A stretch of DNA of 64,000 nucleotides. Source: Notamacropus eugenii (lineage: Eukaryota > Chordata > Mammalia > Diprotodontia > Macropodidae). The position numbers were made by a program, and so were the translations under genes. Positions 41,301 to 56,300 of this stretch are shown piece after piece. The number at the start of each line of letters is the position of its first letter. Position 1 is the first letter of the stretch. Under the pieces are notes generated by a model that saw only the letters and a list, made by a program, of their open reading frames with translations, did not search any database and had not been told where the DNA came from. The DNA is taken from NCBI RefSeq assembly GCF_028372415.1, contig NC_092874.1, positions 59,061,865 to 59,125,864 of the forward strand. The letters run 5' to 3'.

Positions 41301-44300
41301 CAAAAGTGCAAAATGGGACAGGTCCTGGCCCTGACAAAAAGCTCCAATTCAGTAACTAAAGCTGGAGATGAATAAATCAAAGGAAACACTGACCAGCACC
41401 AAAAATTACTGCAAATCTAAAGATCCTCCAAAGAAGTAGATAGTCACTCTGGAATAACTACAAGCACAGACCCAAAGGAAAAACTTCCTTTCCACAGGGA
41501 CTGCATGGATACCTAGAAAAAAATTAAGCAAAATATCAAAAATGAAATAAAAGCTCTGGAAGAAAAACTGGAAGGACAAAAAGTTTAGAAGAAAAATCAA
41601 TAATTCTGACCCAAACAACAAACTCCCTGAAAATTTTAACAGACCAAACAAAAATCAATGATTCCATGACAGATTAAGGATTAGCAGGACAAAACCAAAT
41701 GATTGGAAACACAGAAGAAAATGTAAGCTATCTAATACGGACTATTTAGATTTCAATCTGTTAGCACTCGTGGCATCTTACCCCCATTTACTAAGGAACA
41801 CAAACTGAGCTGATTGGTGGGAATATTATTTGGAATACAGATTTCCCAAACCACAATTCCTTCCTTCAGTAATTCCTCTAGTACCTACAAAGTGCCACTT
41901 CTAACTCAAGACTGCTTTCAGCAGCTTGAGAGGTGATGGAAGGACAGGAATCCAGCAATGATTTGCAAATAAGTACGAAACGTATTTCTGCTGTAAGATG
42001 TCCCTTCCTTTCCCATTTAAGGTTTGAGGAATCTTCGGTACTGGGGAGGATGCTATGATCCCATCTCAATCCACAGAGTTTGTGGTGCGTAGGGAAACCA
42101 AACAAGACAAATGATAAGCAACTGGGAAGACATAATAAATAAGAAATCAACTCTGTCCCTACCGTAGAAGCAACCATCTGTGTGCTCTTTATTGTAATCA
42201 TTTATCTTCATAAGGACAAATGTATTTAAATAAACCTTTCTAGAAACTTCTATTTCAAAGCCAAAGAGGAGAAAGAGGTGTGAAAGATGTGGAGAAAGGA
42301 CAGAAGATGATACAAGAAAAATATTTTTCTGAATTTTCTCTTCAAAATGGAGAGTAGAAAAGATGAAATGAGAGAAAACACAAATAACAGAAGTAGTTAC
42401 AAATACTTGTGAGTAATCTGGATTAACAAGAACAAAGCCACAAACAAAACAAAACAAAAAATGGACAGTACCCTTTAGGGCACAGGAGCTGTAAACCGAA
42501 TGAATAAAAAACTTCTCCTCTGAAGGATTAACTTTAAACAAGTATAGACAGTGACTTTGTTGTGTACAGTGAGCATATTTAATTTTTTTCTGGATGACTC
42601 AAGCCCAGCATGAACACCTTTAGGGATGCTGATATAAGTCCAATTTAGAACTATTTATCCTTATGATATATGGCTTCTGAATGTCATGCTTTTATAGTTG
42701 TTCTGTCTTCTTCACTGTGTAATTCCTCTATGCTCTTACATAACTGAGAAATTACCAACCTTGTGAAATCAGTCCCTATTTTAGACACAATTCCAGGTCA
42801 ATAACAACATGAGGTCCTGAAGACAGCACCACACCTTATCTAAGGAAGTAAATCCATGGGGCAATATTTTCTTCATTGCTCATAGCTCTTTGCAACTTTC
42901 TGGTTCTCAGCTGTACTCCATTCAATTTTCTATTGAAAACTAGACAAATAATCCATCCACTATAACCCTTGAACAAGAAGGAAGCCTGTGGAAAGCTAAA
43001 CAGAAAATTCTCTGGGGAAAAAAACAGAAAAAGAAAATTTTCTTATTTCTACTACTAATCTGGTCTTTACATATCCATGAGAGAAATTTCACAGGAACCA
43101 ATGAATTGACCACAAAGAAAGTATTACTCATATTCCATTTTAAAGGACTGAGAAGTAGCTAAAAAAGCAGGTAGTTCAACCTGAGTATTATATCCTGAAA
43201 TCTATTTATTATTCCTGGATAAGGGTTATGTTTCACTACAACAATGCACTGTTCATTTTTATAGTGAAAGCCTATTTCCCAATGGTTGGTTGTCTTTCGC
43301 TCTTGAGACAACCAAAATGATATCACTATGTTAGAGTCCAGTTTCAGTGCGTCCAACTGTGGCTCGTGAGCTTGGAACACTCTATCACGCATCAGGCACA
43401 AATAGTCCATGTGAACATTTGGGGTGGATTCTCTAAATTTGCGCACCTCAGGTTTCTTTTGAGATATTTCAATTCTGCCTTGCTCATAGAGCACAGCACC
43501 TTCTCTGATGTGGGCATGCAAGGCTGGGCAGCCCTGTGCCAGTGGCTCCCATGTTACACAATCAATTCCCAAGTTCTTGAGAGACCCTGAGGGTGTCCTT
43601 GCATCACTTCTTCTGACTACTACGTGAGCACCTGCCCTGTGTTAGTTCTCCACAAAATAATCTTTTTGGCAAACATACATTTGGCATTTAAATATGGCCA
43701 GCTCAACATAGTTGCATTGTCTGTAGCAGAATGACTAGCAGTTTAGTTCAAGAAAGAACCTCAGTGTCTGTTATCTTATCCTGCCAGGTGATCTTCCGAA
43801 TCTTCCTAAGTTCAAATTTGGCTTCAAACTCTTACTAGCTCTGTGATCCCACTTGCATCACGTATTTATTTCCCAATAGGCTGAAGTTGAATGTATAAAA
43901 AAAGGCTTTTGTAGGTATCACCGATATGATAATAACTATCTGCATAATTTTAAGGTTTACTCAGCATTTGAAGGAACTACCTGCATGGATGTATACTAGA
44001 GCCCCTAACAATATGCCCCTTTGAAATGTAAATCTAGTGAAATGAAGCTGAATGATTAATACCTACCACAGTAAAGAGTTTCCTTTGTAATGGCTGATAA
44101 GATGTCACTTCCTTCAGAGTCCAAGTGTAAGCCATGTTTGGTCTCTGTCCCATTCCACTGCAGGGAGCATCGAGAAGAATTCGATCAAAGGACTCAGGTA
44201 AGAATGGTGGTCCCCCTGTAATTGGAATTATGAGTATATTTTCCAACTTACCCTAACAAATCTGGAATGGATACCAATAAATGTTGAAATATTACAAGTA

Positions 44301-47300
44301 CAAGAAAAAATATTTAGTAATAACAGACCAACAAGAGCAAAAATGATAAAAGCTTTTCATCTTACCCAAAAAGTTATATAAGTTATCATTGGTTTAAACT
44401 TTAGCATAGATTTTATGTAGTTGGGAGGTGTGCTGATTATGATAATGTCATAGGAAGGTCTAGGAAAATGACCCCCGTATCCCAATTCCAATAAGCAACT
44501 GTAAATGAGTCCCAGAGTCTAGAATCAACTCTAGTATAACTCTAGATCTGTCATGGCACAAACCAAGGAAAAAGACTGCACAGAGACAGGTTCTGAGGAT
44601 GTGTGGTTCTACCCCTCAGCTCTGATGACCTTTAATCCCACCATTACACCAAATGAGCCATGTCAGAAGGTTTCTCTGTTTGGACTATAACCCACTTGGC
44701 TCCCCAGTTTCTGTTCCCTCACTTTCCTTTTGACCTCTAATCCCTTAAGACCTCCATGTACTCTCAGGCATCAATTCCCTCAGTTTAACTTGTCTCACTA
44801 GATGATCCAGACTACACAGTCACTTCTTAGTATAACACTATCCTTAGTATAACACTTGCTTCCGACCCTTTCTGACTTTCAGGGAGTCGGGGAAGTCATT
44901 AAACCTCTGCCTTGGTCTCAGCTTCTTCATCATTTAAACGGAGATAATCACACATCTCCAAGGATGTGCTGGCAAACCATAAATCTCTATCAGACATCCT
45001 TTGCTCATACTCACTCCCCTTTAAAGAAAGCCGCACCGCCGGGCTGTCTGGTTTCACCTGGCCCTTCAGCATTGCTGAGAAATTTTTGTCTTTGTCTCTA
45101 CTTCACAAATTTCTCACTGTAACTGTTACAAACCTCTTCCATACTCCTCACACTGCTAACCCAACACACACACTCAGCAGGACTTGCCTGTCTAGTGGAA
45201 TCATGATTTGGCAGCCAGATGGCCTGGACAGAGAGCATGGGGCCTGGAGTCAGGAAGGCCTGAGCTCAAATACATCCTGAGACATTTTACTAGTTGTGTG
45301 GCCCTGGGCAAGTCATTTCACCTCTGCATGCCTCAGTGTCCTCATCTGTAAAATAGGGATCATCACAGCACCTACCAACCGTGCAGGGTTCTTGTGAAGA
45401 CCAAATGAAATAATAATTGTAAAACATTTAGCACAGTGGCTGGCACATAGTAGGTGCTATCTAAATGCTTATTCCCTTCTCCTTCCCTCAACCCTCCCCC
45501 ACCACGTTTATGTTTATAGATTTAGAGGTAGGAGGGTCATCAAGTCCAAGCCTCTCACTTTACTGATCCAGAGAGGTTAAGTGATTCCCCCAGGGTTGCA
45601 CACCTTTAAGGGCTGAGACAGGTCTTTCCAACTCCAGACCCAAGGCTGAAATCCACTACAATGCTCACTGATTCAGGATTGTCTGATATTTCTGTGCTCT
45701 ATATACTTCTATACTCTGAAACTCAAAAGTTCTTTTTCATCTTCACCCATTCTCTACTTTTTCCAGCTTCTCTCAATTAACTAATGTTTATATACCTCTA
45801 CCACATGCAAAGCACTGCAGTAATCACTGGGGATACAGAGACAGTCAAACCTCGACTCTTCTCAAAAGTAGTTTACTTAACAATCGGCCAGAAAAAGGAA
45901 TGCATGCAAAGAACTATAATAGAAGGGAAAGGTGATTCCCTATAAAGTGCCATCAGAAGTTTGGGAAGGGAGATGAGGCACAACAAGAAAACTAGGGATG
46001 GAGAAAAGTGCAGTTTTTAGTGTGTGTGGAAAGCTATAGTGTAAGAAAAGGCTAAAAAGTGGTTTATATGCAGAGGTCAGAGGCCCTGGAATGCCAAGCT
46101 CATGCATTCTCTACTATATTTGGCAGACTGTGAGAAGCAGCAGGTTTTAGAGATCACTGAGACAATTCAGACAGTGTATTAGTAAGAGTTTGGAAAATGG
46201 CTAGACTGGCAGCAGAAAGACCAACTGGGGAGCTGGACACAAGCTGACAGCTGCACTGAGAATGGGTCAGAGGAAGCACAAACAAGAAATACAGTGGAGG
46301 TAGAAAGGAAAGGTCTGACAACTGATGGAATGTGGGAGGGCAAGGGAGAGGGCAGGCTTTGGGGCATAAAGACTTCAGTACTGGGCATGTTGAATGTGAG
46401 GGGCCCATGAAATGGTCCAGTGGCAAAATTCAACAGGCAATTAGTAACACAGGAATGGAAGCCTAGGAAGAGGCTGATATTGAGGTGTAGACTTGAAAAT
46501 AGTCTACACAGAAGTGACAAGTGAAGGTAAGGGATCAGATGAGAGGACCAATGAATATTTTCAATGAAGAGAGAAAATGGCCAAAATAAGAACCTTTGAG
46601 GACAGGCACCTTAAGAGGTTACAGGAGAAGAGAATATTTCATCCTTTCCAAGGCACATGATCAAGCTGAGCTAGATGACCTAGATTCAGACATGATCTTA
46701 TTACTGTTTTATCTTAACTAGCAAGTAATCAATTCCCTAGAAATAGGACAGCCAAGAACACTACTAGTTTAAAATGTAAAGTCATTCATAAAAATTTTAC
46801 AGATAGAACTGTGGAAGATTATCAACTTTATGTCACAAAACAGCCTGAAGAGAAATAAAAACAGGATTATATAAAGTTTGGTGAGAGATCCAATTAAGCC
46901 AAAATATCCCCAGACTACTTAAGAATGAAACATGAAAAAAAAATTATTATAAAGATTTCTATAACAAATTTTTTTCCATCAATCATGTATAATATTGTAC
47001 TAATTTACCATAATCTTCAAAAACACACACAGTGGCCATCACATTAAAAATGTTATCTTAAGGCAAAATATGTAAGAATTTTAAAAGTAAGTGAAAATGA
47101 GCTAAAAAGGTAAGGTGTTAAAACAAAAAAACCTTAAAGAATAACAGAAGGTTTCTGTGACTTCTGGAATTAAAAGGAATGCCTCTTTGAAGCAAAGGGT
47201 TTATAGAGTTCAAGACTATGCTACTGAATAAAGGATAATGAAGTAATGAAAAGAAATTAAAATATACCCACTACGCTAAAATAACTCCTTTTCATCATCA

Positions 47301-50300
47301 AGGTTTCAAAGACTTACGGATCCTAACATGGTTTTAACACAAATGGCAAAAAATTTGGTTAGTATTTATCTCTAAAATCTAGTTTCAAAAACTTTTAAAA
47401 TAAAAAACCTTACCTTGTCTGTTCTCTACCTTCCCAAGTGCCTTTGTCCCATTGTAGCAGAAGGCCCTGATGCAGTTCAACTGTAATAATGCAGCATTTT
47501 GCTTTATTTTTTCTACTTTGTTAGGTATTTTGTCCAATGCTATTACTTCACCCTACAGAAATTTTTTAAATGAAATATAAATCTGATATAGTCATTAAAA
47601 CTTACAACAGTATGTGAAAGTCCCTAAGAAAGTACAGTCTTTCTCCTCTACTCCTAATTTTAAGAACAAATTCATTAAAAAATGTATAAGTTTCATATAA
47701 ACTATTACAGTAACTAACCGTACAGTTTTAGTGCTTTTCTTTTATAAAACATGTTTTTGCCAACAGGGTCCACTTTGTCTTTTTCAGCTGACTTGAAAGA
47801 TAGCTTGATTTTAAGAGAAAATTCCCTTAATCTGAATAAAACTGGAAAAGTAAACACAATGCCAAACTGTTTTTAATCAAAGTTCAAAAAGAAGCAAAAT
47901 AAGAGTATTTGCAAAATGCCAAAACGAGTTCTGGGACAAAGCATATCTTCCAGAGGCAAACAGAACATCATTCCCTTGGCGGGATGACAACGTACACTGT
48001 ACCCCGCTCAACTTCAGAAAAACAAAACTGAACATTACTGTCTTTAACCCTATGATATACTTGCACTGGATGCTTATTCATTTTACTTTTAAAATCAATC
48101 CTTACCATGGTTCAATAATTTCCTCAATCTACGCATTATATGTATACATATACACATATGTACACACACACACATATTCTCCAAGATATAACTATATTGT
48201 TACAGTTGAAATCAGAAAAAAAAATACACGCCAAAGGACGTTACAAATATTATGGCGTGAACAAATACTATGGTTTGTTAACTGCACAATAAAATGGCAC
48301 GTGTTGACAAAAAAAGTGAAAAGTTCAACACTACATAAAGAGTAGCGAGCTCTATCTATCACTATGTACTGTACAAAAACCAACCCTGCTCATTACAGAG
48401 ATCGTGGCTTATCACAAGAATCTTAAGATAATAAAACATAGCTAAAAGGCACTTAAGAGGTCAAGTCCAACCTACTTATTTTAGAGATGACTTGCTCAAG
48501 ATCACACAGCAAGTGTCTTCAAAGAGACTTAAGCCACAGTTTTCCCACTTTCCAAGTCCAGCACTCTCTAATGCCATGGATGCCACTCTCAAGAAGTTTG
48601 TATATGAGGTGATAAATACCCATGCTGATGAAACCATGAAATTTAGAAGTATTAAGTAAGCGGGAGTTGGTGGGTGATGTACTATATGAAGTAGATCTGA
48701 CTTTTTAAATATAATACCTTGTTTTTATTCTTTTTTGTACTTGCATTCATGACCTACCTACACAGTGGAATAGAAAATTTGCTAATTGATTGTAACAGCT
48801 TCAACAGCCTCTCCCAAAGCGTATTTACACCAATGAAATAAAAGATATTTTGAACTATTAAAAGGCATTCCTACTTTATTTAACATTTTTCATATTCTTA
48901 CTGAAGCATATTGTACAATTCAGAGGGACATGTGAATTCAGACAGGTTTAAAAGACAGAGGGTTAAAGAAAAATACTTTTAATGAAGGCTGAGAATATCT
49001 TGTTTGGTGACAAGAATTAATTGTGTTAAAATATGTGAGGAACAATGATATAGATTTTGATAAATAAGAAAGATGCAGTACAAAAGATATAAACTAGCCA
49101 TTAAGAATAATATCCTGACAAAGACTTAAGCAACTGGAATGAGTTAGGAAGGACTTGATTAAATCTCCTTCTCCAAATGCTTTATTTAAAACTAAGAATA
49201 AAAAACTACTTATTCTTAACTGAAATACTTTAAAAATAAAAATACCAAAAATTGCTGATACAGATAAAGATTAGAGATTAAAGATTGAGATTAGATTTTT
49301 GACTAATTTTTTTTAAATTGTCTCTACACAGCTTCACCATATTGTCCTATTTATAACACAAAGACATTTTACTAATACAAAATCAATAATGAAAAGATAT
49401 ACTTTTATTTAAATAAATCTGATATTCACCAATCCATAAAATTCAAGAGAATATTATTCACTTTTCAAAATGGTCCACTTTAGGGTTATCTTAAATAGTA
49501 AGCTATGAATGTGCTTAAAATAGGGCTTAATTTAAACACAAATGTGCATAAAACATAAAGCAAGGCACATGTAAAGTCACTTGTCCTGGCACTTCGATAT
49601 GAACTGTTGTTGAAACAGGACTGCTCACTACTCAAACAATTACACTACAGACATCCACTTTTCCATTCATATGATTTCTTCCTCGTGGTGATTTGGTGGG
49701 ATTAGCTAAAACTGCAATTCTCCGTAACAGATGATTTGACATATCTTGAGCTCAGAAAAAAATCTGAACAAAATTCTAGATATGCCTAAGTCTGTAAATC
49801 AGTGGATTACGTTCCATGCTCATTCTGGAATTTTATGTCTCTAATGTAATGTTTTGTTTTTCTGAATAATGTCACTTACCTGGTCAATTAACAAACACTA
49901 CAAATTACCAGAAAAAAAATTTACAAGTATTAAGATACGTCTTAATAATGCAAAATAGAGTATGACCCAGATAATGAAGATTTTTTCCTCTTGCATTTTT
50001 GGGGGAGTATAACTGTATTAAGAAAGAAAATTTGATAGAATGATGTTTTGAGGGTTTTAGAGATATGCAACAGAGAGAAAAGGGATGGCCTTAATTATCT
50101 CAGTATAGTTGAAGGCTTAAAGCATCTTCTGAAAGGAAGAGGGAAGAGTTGGTGTAGGAATCTTGTGGGAAGCATAACTGTCACTTCAAAAAAAATAAAG
50201 ACTGCAGTAGTTAGAGCCCAGTGAGATGACTGTGTCTATACCTCTAATCAATCAACAAGCATTTCTGTTCCAAGCCCTAAGGGACACAAGGACAAAGAAT

Positions 50301-53300
50301 GAAAGAATCTTCCCTCACAATGAGCTTACACTCTAACAGAAGAACAACTATATGTACAAGCCTATGCAGCATCACTAGGAAGTTTATACACATCAAGAAG
50401 TTAAATACAAGGCATCTGGGAGGGAAGGTTTCAGCAGTCTGCGGGATGAAGAAAGGTTTTATGCAGGAGATGGTACCTGAGCTGCCGTACTCCAGGAAGC
50501 TGAGATAGAGGTGAGTGCATTCTAGGCATGGGGATAGCCAGTGCAAAAGAAAGGAGATAGGGGGATGGAAAATCTTGAGTGAAGAAAAACAGTAAAGAGC
50601 AATCTGGCTGGATTGCGTACGGGAGAGGGAATAACCTCCAATGAGGCCATAATGTTAGGTTGGGATGAGGTTTTGTATTGCTTCAAAAGCTACACAGAAA
50701 AGTTTACATTCAAGAGGCAGCTGGAAGCCTCTGGTGTTGGTTGAATGAATATAGGAATCAGTCACATGGTCAGATTTATGCTTAAGGAACATTACATTGG
50801 CAGCAGCGTATAGAATGAACTGGAATGATGAGAAATGAGGTAAAGAGACCAATTTATTTGACACTGCCAATAATCTAATTGAGATATGATGAGGGCCTGA
50901 ACTAAGGCAGAGGTTGTGTTAGCAGTTAAGTTGGGGCCAGAAGCAAGATCTGTCTCTTGAACTCCAGACCTCCATCTGCAGCTGCTCTTAGAGGACATCT
51001 CTACGTTGATATCCCACCAATTATTATTCTTTATTTCTTACATTATCCTTCCCCTAAATCCACTCCTTTTGATTTTACTGTTTCTGCCTGGGGCAGTATC
51101 ATATGCTAACATTGCCAGCTTTGATACTTCTCTGCCTTTCATCTCTCATAACTAACTGGGTCCAGAACTTGCCAACTCCACCTCTGCAGCCTCAGTTTCC
51201 TATTCTCTAATCTCAATGCTATCATCGTGATAAAGCCCATTTACCAGCCCCTAATGATGGGAGAAAAAGGTTATTATACCCCCAAGAAAATAAAGAAAAA
51301 ACATAATTCACAATGACATAATTTACTCCAAATTTACTTTCACAAAAGACACAGAACTCTGATATTTAAGATCTACTTAAGGTGTCTGCAAAACCATATG
51401 TATCCTCACTTTTATAACTACTTATAAATTGTTCGTTTTGACTATGAAAATAAATTAATCCTCACAATGAGTTTAGAAGGTACCTCTTAGTTGATTTAAG
51501 ACCAAAATTTTCCTCATTTAAACATATAATCTCTCTGAGAGTGGTCTCACCTGATTGTGCATTAATGCTGCAATATGGGTTGTTTTGCCTCCAGGTGCTG
51601 CACACATATCCAGAATCTTCTCTCCCCTCTGAGGATTCAAAACATGACTTACTACTGCAGAAGGCAAATTCTGAAGATAGTAAAATAAAGAAATAATCCT
51701 TCTAAATAATTTTGAATTAACTATGATTACCATTTAAATGATTTGAATGTCAATATATTAAAAATGCATGCAAATATATTTCTTCTATCAGAAGTATTAG
51801 GGATCTACATCTACATAAGTCCTAACAATGAAAAAAATACAAGCAATTTTTTCTCCCCATAAAATTTCCCTCACCAAACTATCATCACCAATGGCCACCA
51901 CTGAATAACAAGCAAAATTAGTGACTAACACTTGAAAGTAAACTTGCATTTTCTAGAATTTAAGTGATTCCTGCTGTGCAGTGTTGCACATTCCAGGGCT
52001 TTTAAAAATAGATGTTACCACAAAGTGTGAATATGCACCACACATTTGCTTTTTTCTACATCTGAATTCCTTAGGTAGGTACATTTAAAACCCTGTCTGT
52101 CTCCCATGACTACTTTTCTTTTTCTAAATAAACTTTACTGATATATATATTTTTTTTTTACCACACCAGAATTTCTCCCTGGAGAGCCATCACATATAAA
52201 GAAATAAAGAAAAATATCAGTAAAACCAACCAACAAATTGAAAGTCTGAAAATACATGTCATGTTCCACATCTGTACGCCTCCTACATCTGCAACGAAGT
52301 GTGGTAAGGATATCTTTTTTGGGGGGTCAGTTTTGAAATTTGTAATTCTGCATCATGCTTCGGATATTACGTAGAAAGAATGTAGTTTTTTAAACCCTAA
52401 AAATGAGAACAAAATCTGAAATCCCAAGCTACCTATTATAGAAGCCTAAGATAATTACTACTACAGCTACTATTAATCCCAGTGACATTTATATAGGACT
52501 CTCAAGCACAGAGCATGCTTAGCACGTCATCTCTTTTGGTCCTCACAACTACCTTTATTCCCATTTTACAGTTGAGGACATTGAAGGTTAAAGGACTTTT
52601 CCAAGATAACAGAGCTAATAAGTGTCTGGAATAGAATACAAACACAGATCAATTCCAGACTCTCAAATCTATCACAGTTGGTTAGAGGGCTGAGCCTCCC
52701 AAACACACACTTAACTAAAGCAATTTACACATACAAGGTTATTCAATTCCTTTGAAATTCTGATTTTCAAAGCAATGAAAATCAAGATGCATATCAAGCA
52801 GCCCAGAAAGGAGAAGGGTGGAGAAAATGAATTATGCCTCACCCATAACAGTACCAGAGAACAATTCTCACATTTCTTTTCTTTCCCCCAACTTTAATTA
52901 TCATTTGTCAAAGAAATATGGAAGAAGAATATCAATGACACTGCTTATTTTTAATGCTTCAGCTTTACCAAGTTTACTCAAATACTGAGTCATGTAGTCA
53001 TTTCATCAAGGACTGCCTGTAATCAGAAATGCTTACAGGATATCTAGGGAGTTCAAAATACTATTTTAATAATAAAAATGTTCATGGTTGAGAGGTGGGG
53101 GAAGCAGTATTTTTCTTTTAAAATTATATAAGGTAACTAAGTTAGTGAGTAATTTAGACATCTAAAATAAATTGGAAAATACAGATCAGGAGAAAGGTAA
53201 AAAAGAAACCTAAAGACTGCTTAATCATGCAGAAGCTTTGATGTACCTTATTCGAGGCCAGGCCTAACCTACTGAAATTCAGGCTCAGGATACTCACAGA

Positions 53301-56300
53301 ACCATCAAATGCAATTTTTTAAAAATTACCAATCAAAAGAAACTGAAAGAATAAAACTTCTAGACTCATGATGGAAAATGCTATCCACATCTAGATAAAG
53401 AATTACAGAGTCTGAACACAGATCAAAGCCCACTATTTTCTCTTTTTCTTTCTTGTGGTTTTCTCCTTTTGTTCTGATTTTTCTTTCACAGTATGACTCA
53501 TGAAGAAATATGTTTAGTATGACTGCACGTGCATAGTCTATACCAGATTGCTTGAGGTCTTTGGAAGGGGCAAAGGGAGAAAAAAATTTGGAACTCAAAT
53601 CTTATAAAAATAATGATGAAAACTATCTTTACATGTAATTGGAAAAAATAAAATATTATTAAGTGAGGGGAAAAAAAGAATAAGACTTCTACTTAAAAGG
53701 GAAGTAAAAGACTGCTGCCGTCCAGACATGGATACAATCCCTGCCTTAAGTGATACTCAGGCATAGCAGCCCAGCCACTTTTCAGTGCTGGTCCCTAGGG
53801 TGCCTCATTCACCAGCAGCCCAAAACAAGAACTCTTCCTCCCACAAAGAAATATAAAATCACCAACCAGAAAGCATCATATTTTAAGAGACAGTGAACAA
53901 TTGATTACTGATGTGAGAGTCACTCCTGAAATCGCCTATGTGTGGTCAGACCAAATTAATACAAAGGAAGAGAACATGGAAACAAGCATTTACTTAGTGT
54001 CTCCTATGTGTCAGGCATTGTACAAAGTGCTTTACAAATATTATCTACTTAGACCCTCACCACAACCCTGCAAGGAAGATACCCATTTTACAGTTGAGGC
54101 AGCTGTGGCAGACAGAGGTCATGTTATCTGCACAGGTTCACACAGCCAGTCTGGGGCTGCATTTGAACTTTTCTTCCTCACTCCAGGTCCAGTGCTCTGT
54201 GGACTGTGACACCACAAAGCTGCCACAGAGATTAGCTGCCTATGTACCTTATTTGAGGTAGCTGACACCGACACCATTTTATGGTTCAAACATGATTTCA
54301 TCTGTGTAGGGCCCTTGAAAAAACTACCTTTACCAAGGAAGATCCCCAACTGAAATCACAGGTCAGGGGAAAAAAATTTAAAGCAGTCAATCAACAAGCT
54401 TTTATTAAGCACTTACCAGAAATTTCGCTAAGTGCTGAGGATGCGAAGAAAGGAAAAAACACTGTTCTTGTTCTAAAAGAGCTCACATTTTCATCAGAAG
54501 ACATGTAAATAACCAAACATACATACAGAAGGATAGCTAGAAAGCACAGTGCAAAACCTGGAGTCAGGAAGACCTGAATTCAATTCCAGCCTCAGACACT
54601 AGCTGTATGAACCCTGGGCAAGTCACTTAACCCTGTTTGCCTCAGTTTCTCATCTGTAAAATGAGCTGGAGAGGTGGGGAAGGAAATGGCAAACCCCTCC
54701 AGGATATTTGCCAAGAAAACCCAAATGAAGTCACAAGAGTGGGACATGACTAAAGCAACTCAACAACAACATGAAATAAATAGAGCAGATGGAAGGTAAT
54801 CTCCAGAGTGAGGAGAGGAAAGGCCTCCTGCAGGACGTGAGATGTGAGCTGAGTCCTGAAGGAAGTCAGAGAAGCTATAAGATGGAGGTAAGAAGAGTGA
54901 GAAGTCTAAGCAAAAGAAATAGCCAATACAAAGGCAAGGAGCAAATACCTAGAATGGCATGGAGGAGGTAAAGCAAGTAGGCCAGTGTAACCAGAACGCA
55001 GAAGCGTCATGGGGAGTAAAATATAACAAGACTGGTAAGAGAAGATGGCGCCAGGAAAGGGTTTTATATGCCAAATAGAAGGCTTCATATTTGATCCTAA
55101 AGGTAACAGGGCAAGACTGGAATTTAGGAGTGAGAGGAGGGGTGGAAGGCATGCCTTTAGACATGAGCTTCAGGATAATCACTGTAGCAGCTTAGTGGGG
55201 AATATAATTAAGACAAGAGAGACCAAAGGTCACTACAATAGTCTAGATGTGAGGTGATAAAGGCCTGAGAAGTAGATACATACAAGGGACGTTGCGAAGG
55301 GGTAAAGGACAAGACTCAGCAACAGACTGAATATATGGAGTAAGTGTGAGAAATGTTTGGGAGGACTGTGGTAGCACAACAGTAATAAAAAGTTGGGAAG
55401 AAAGGAAGGTTTGGGCAGAAAGATAATGAGCTGTTTTAGACATGTTATGTTTGAGATGCCTATGGGACATCAGTTTGAGAAGCCCAAAAAGCAGATGGTG
55501 ACATAGGACCAAAGCTCACGAGAGAGACCAGAGCCAGAAATTAGAACTGGGAATCATATGCATGGAATGATAACTGAAATCCTGAGAGTGATGAGATCAC
55601 CAAATGAGACAGTGTGGAACAGATATTCTTATGCTTTTGGTAATCTTTTGAAGTCAAAGTATCCCTTCTCGGAATAACATTTTAAACACATAAATAAATA
55701 AGTTCATAAAGGAAGCTAACTATATTGATATACTGTTATAAAAAAAAATTTTAAAGCAAGTTCACAAACCTTAGATTAAGAGCCCTCATATAAAGAGAGA
55801 AGCAGAGGGTCTACAGTAGAGCTCCAGGGAATACCTGCAGTTAGTGGGCATGTCCTAAATGAAGATCCTGAAAAGAAAGCTGAGGATGATCAGTCAGACA
55901 CAAGGAAGGACTATCAGAAGAGAGAAGTCTCATGAAAGTCTAGAAAGGAGATGGTGCAATAGTGCAAAGAATTAAAGAAACACTACGATTGTGAAAAAAC
56001 TATTAAATCTGTCAATTATGAAATCACCAATAACTTTGTAGAAAGCAATTTTAGTTGAATGACAAGGTCAGAAGGTAGGTGGCAAAAGATGATCAAGTCA
56101 GTGAGAGGAGAGGAAGTTTTAAAAGTACACTGTGTAAGGGGGCTTTCCTTGTTCAAGGTGTTTAACTGAGAAGGGGAAAAGAGATAACAGACAGGGACAG
56201 TCAGAGGGAGGCTTGAGAAGGAAAAAAAATTAAAGTCACTGTGGTGAGTGAGACAGCAAATTGATTAGGGAGATATAAAAAGAATGCCTTGTCACAAATG

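Larger units (their letters stand above)
40474..44066 (-). other. NSUN6 intron between motif IV and motif VI exons
   Basis: 3.6 kb. Contains an L1-type 5' region/ORF1 coiled-coil remnant (41100-41740, plus strand) and an open, repeat-derived-looking stretch at 43159-43572 on the minus strand. The remainder (40600-41000, 41800-43100) shows nothing I can name. Confidence 0.5.
44216..47413 (-). other. NSUN6 intron
   Basis: 3.2 kb. CORE-SINE (45205-45480), MIR (45515-45670) and an L2-like antisense block (45770-46640). 44220-45200 and 46650-47410 show nothing I recognise. Confidence 0.5.
47553..51550 (-). other. NSUN6 intron
   Basis: 4.0 kb. Contains CA/TA-rich simple sequence (48137-48176), a MIR (48425-48590) and an antisense L2 (50250-50960). 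Otherwise AT-rich DNA with no feature I recognise. Confidence 0.5.

Noticed and set aside
42053-42541. 162-codon open frame on the minus strand
   Set aside because: Longest unexplained ORF, but Phe/Leu/Val-rich composition from AT-rich DNA, no domain, no splice context, lies in an NSUN6 intron. Treated as chance.
45205-45480. Possible tRNA gene (A/B-box-like sequence)
   Set aside because: The B-box-like element belongs to the tRNA-derived head of a CORE-SINE. No cloverleaf or 3' end.
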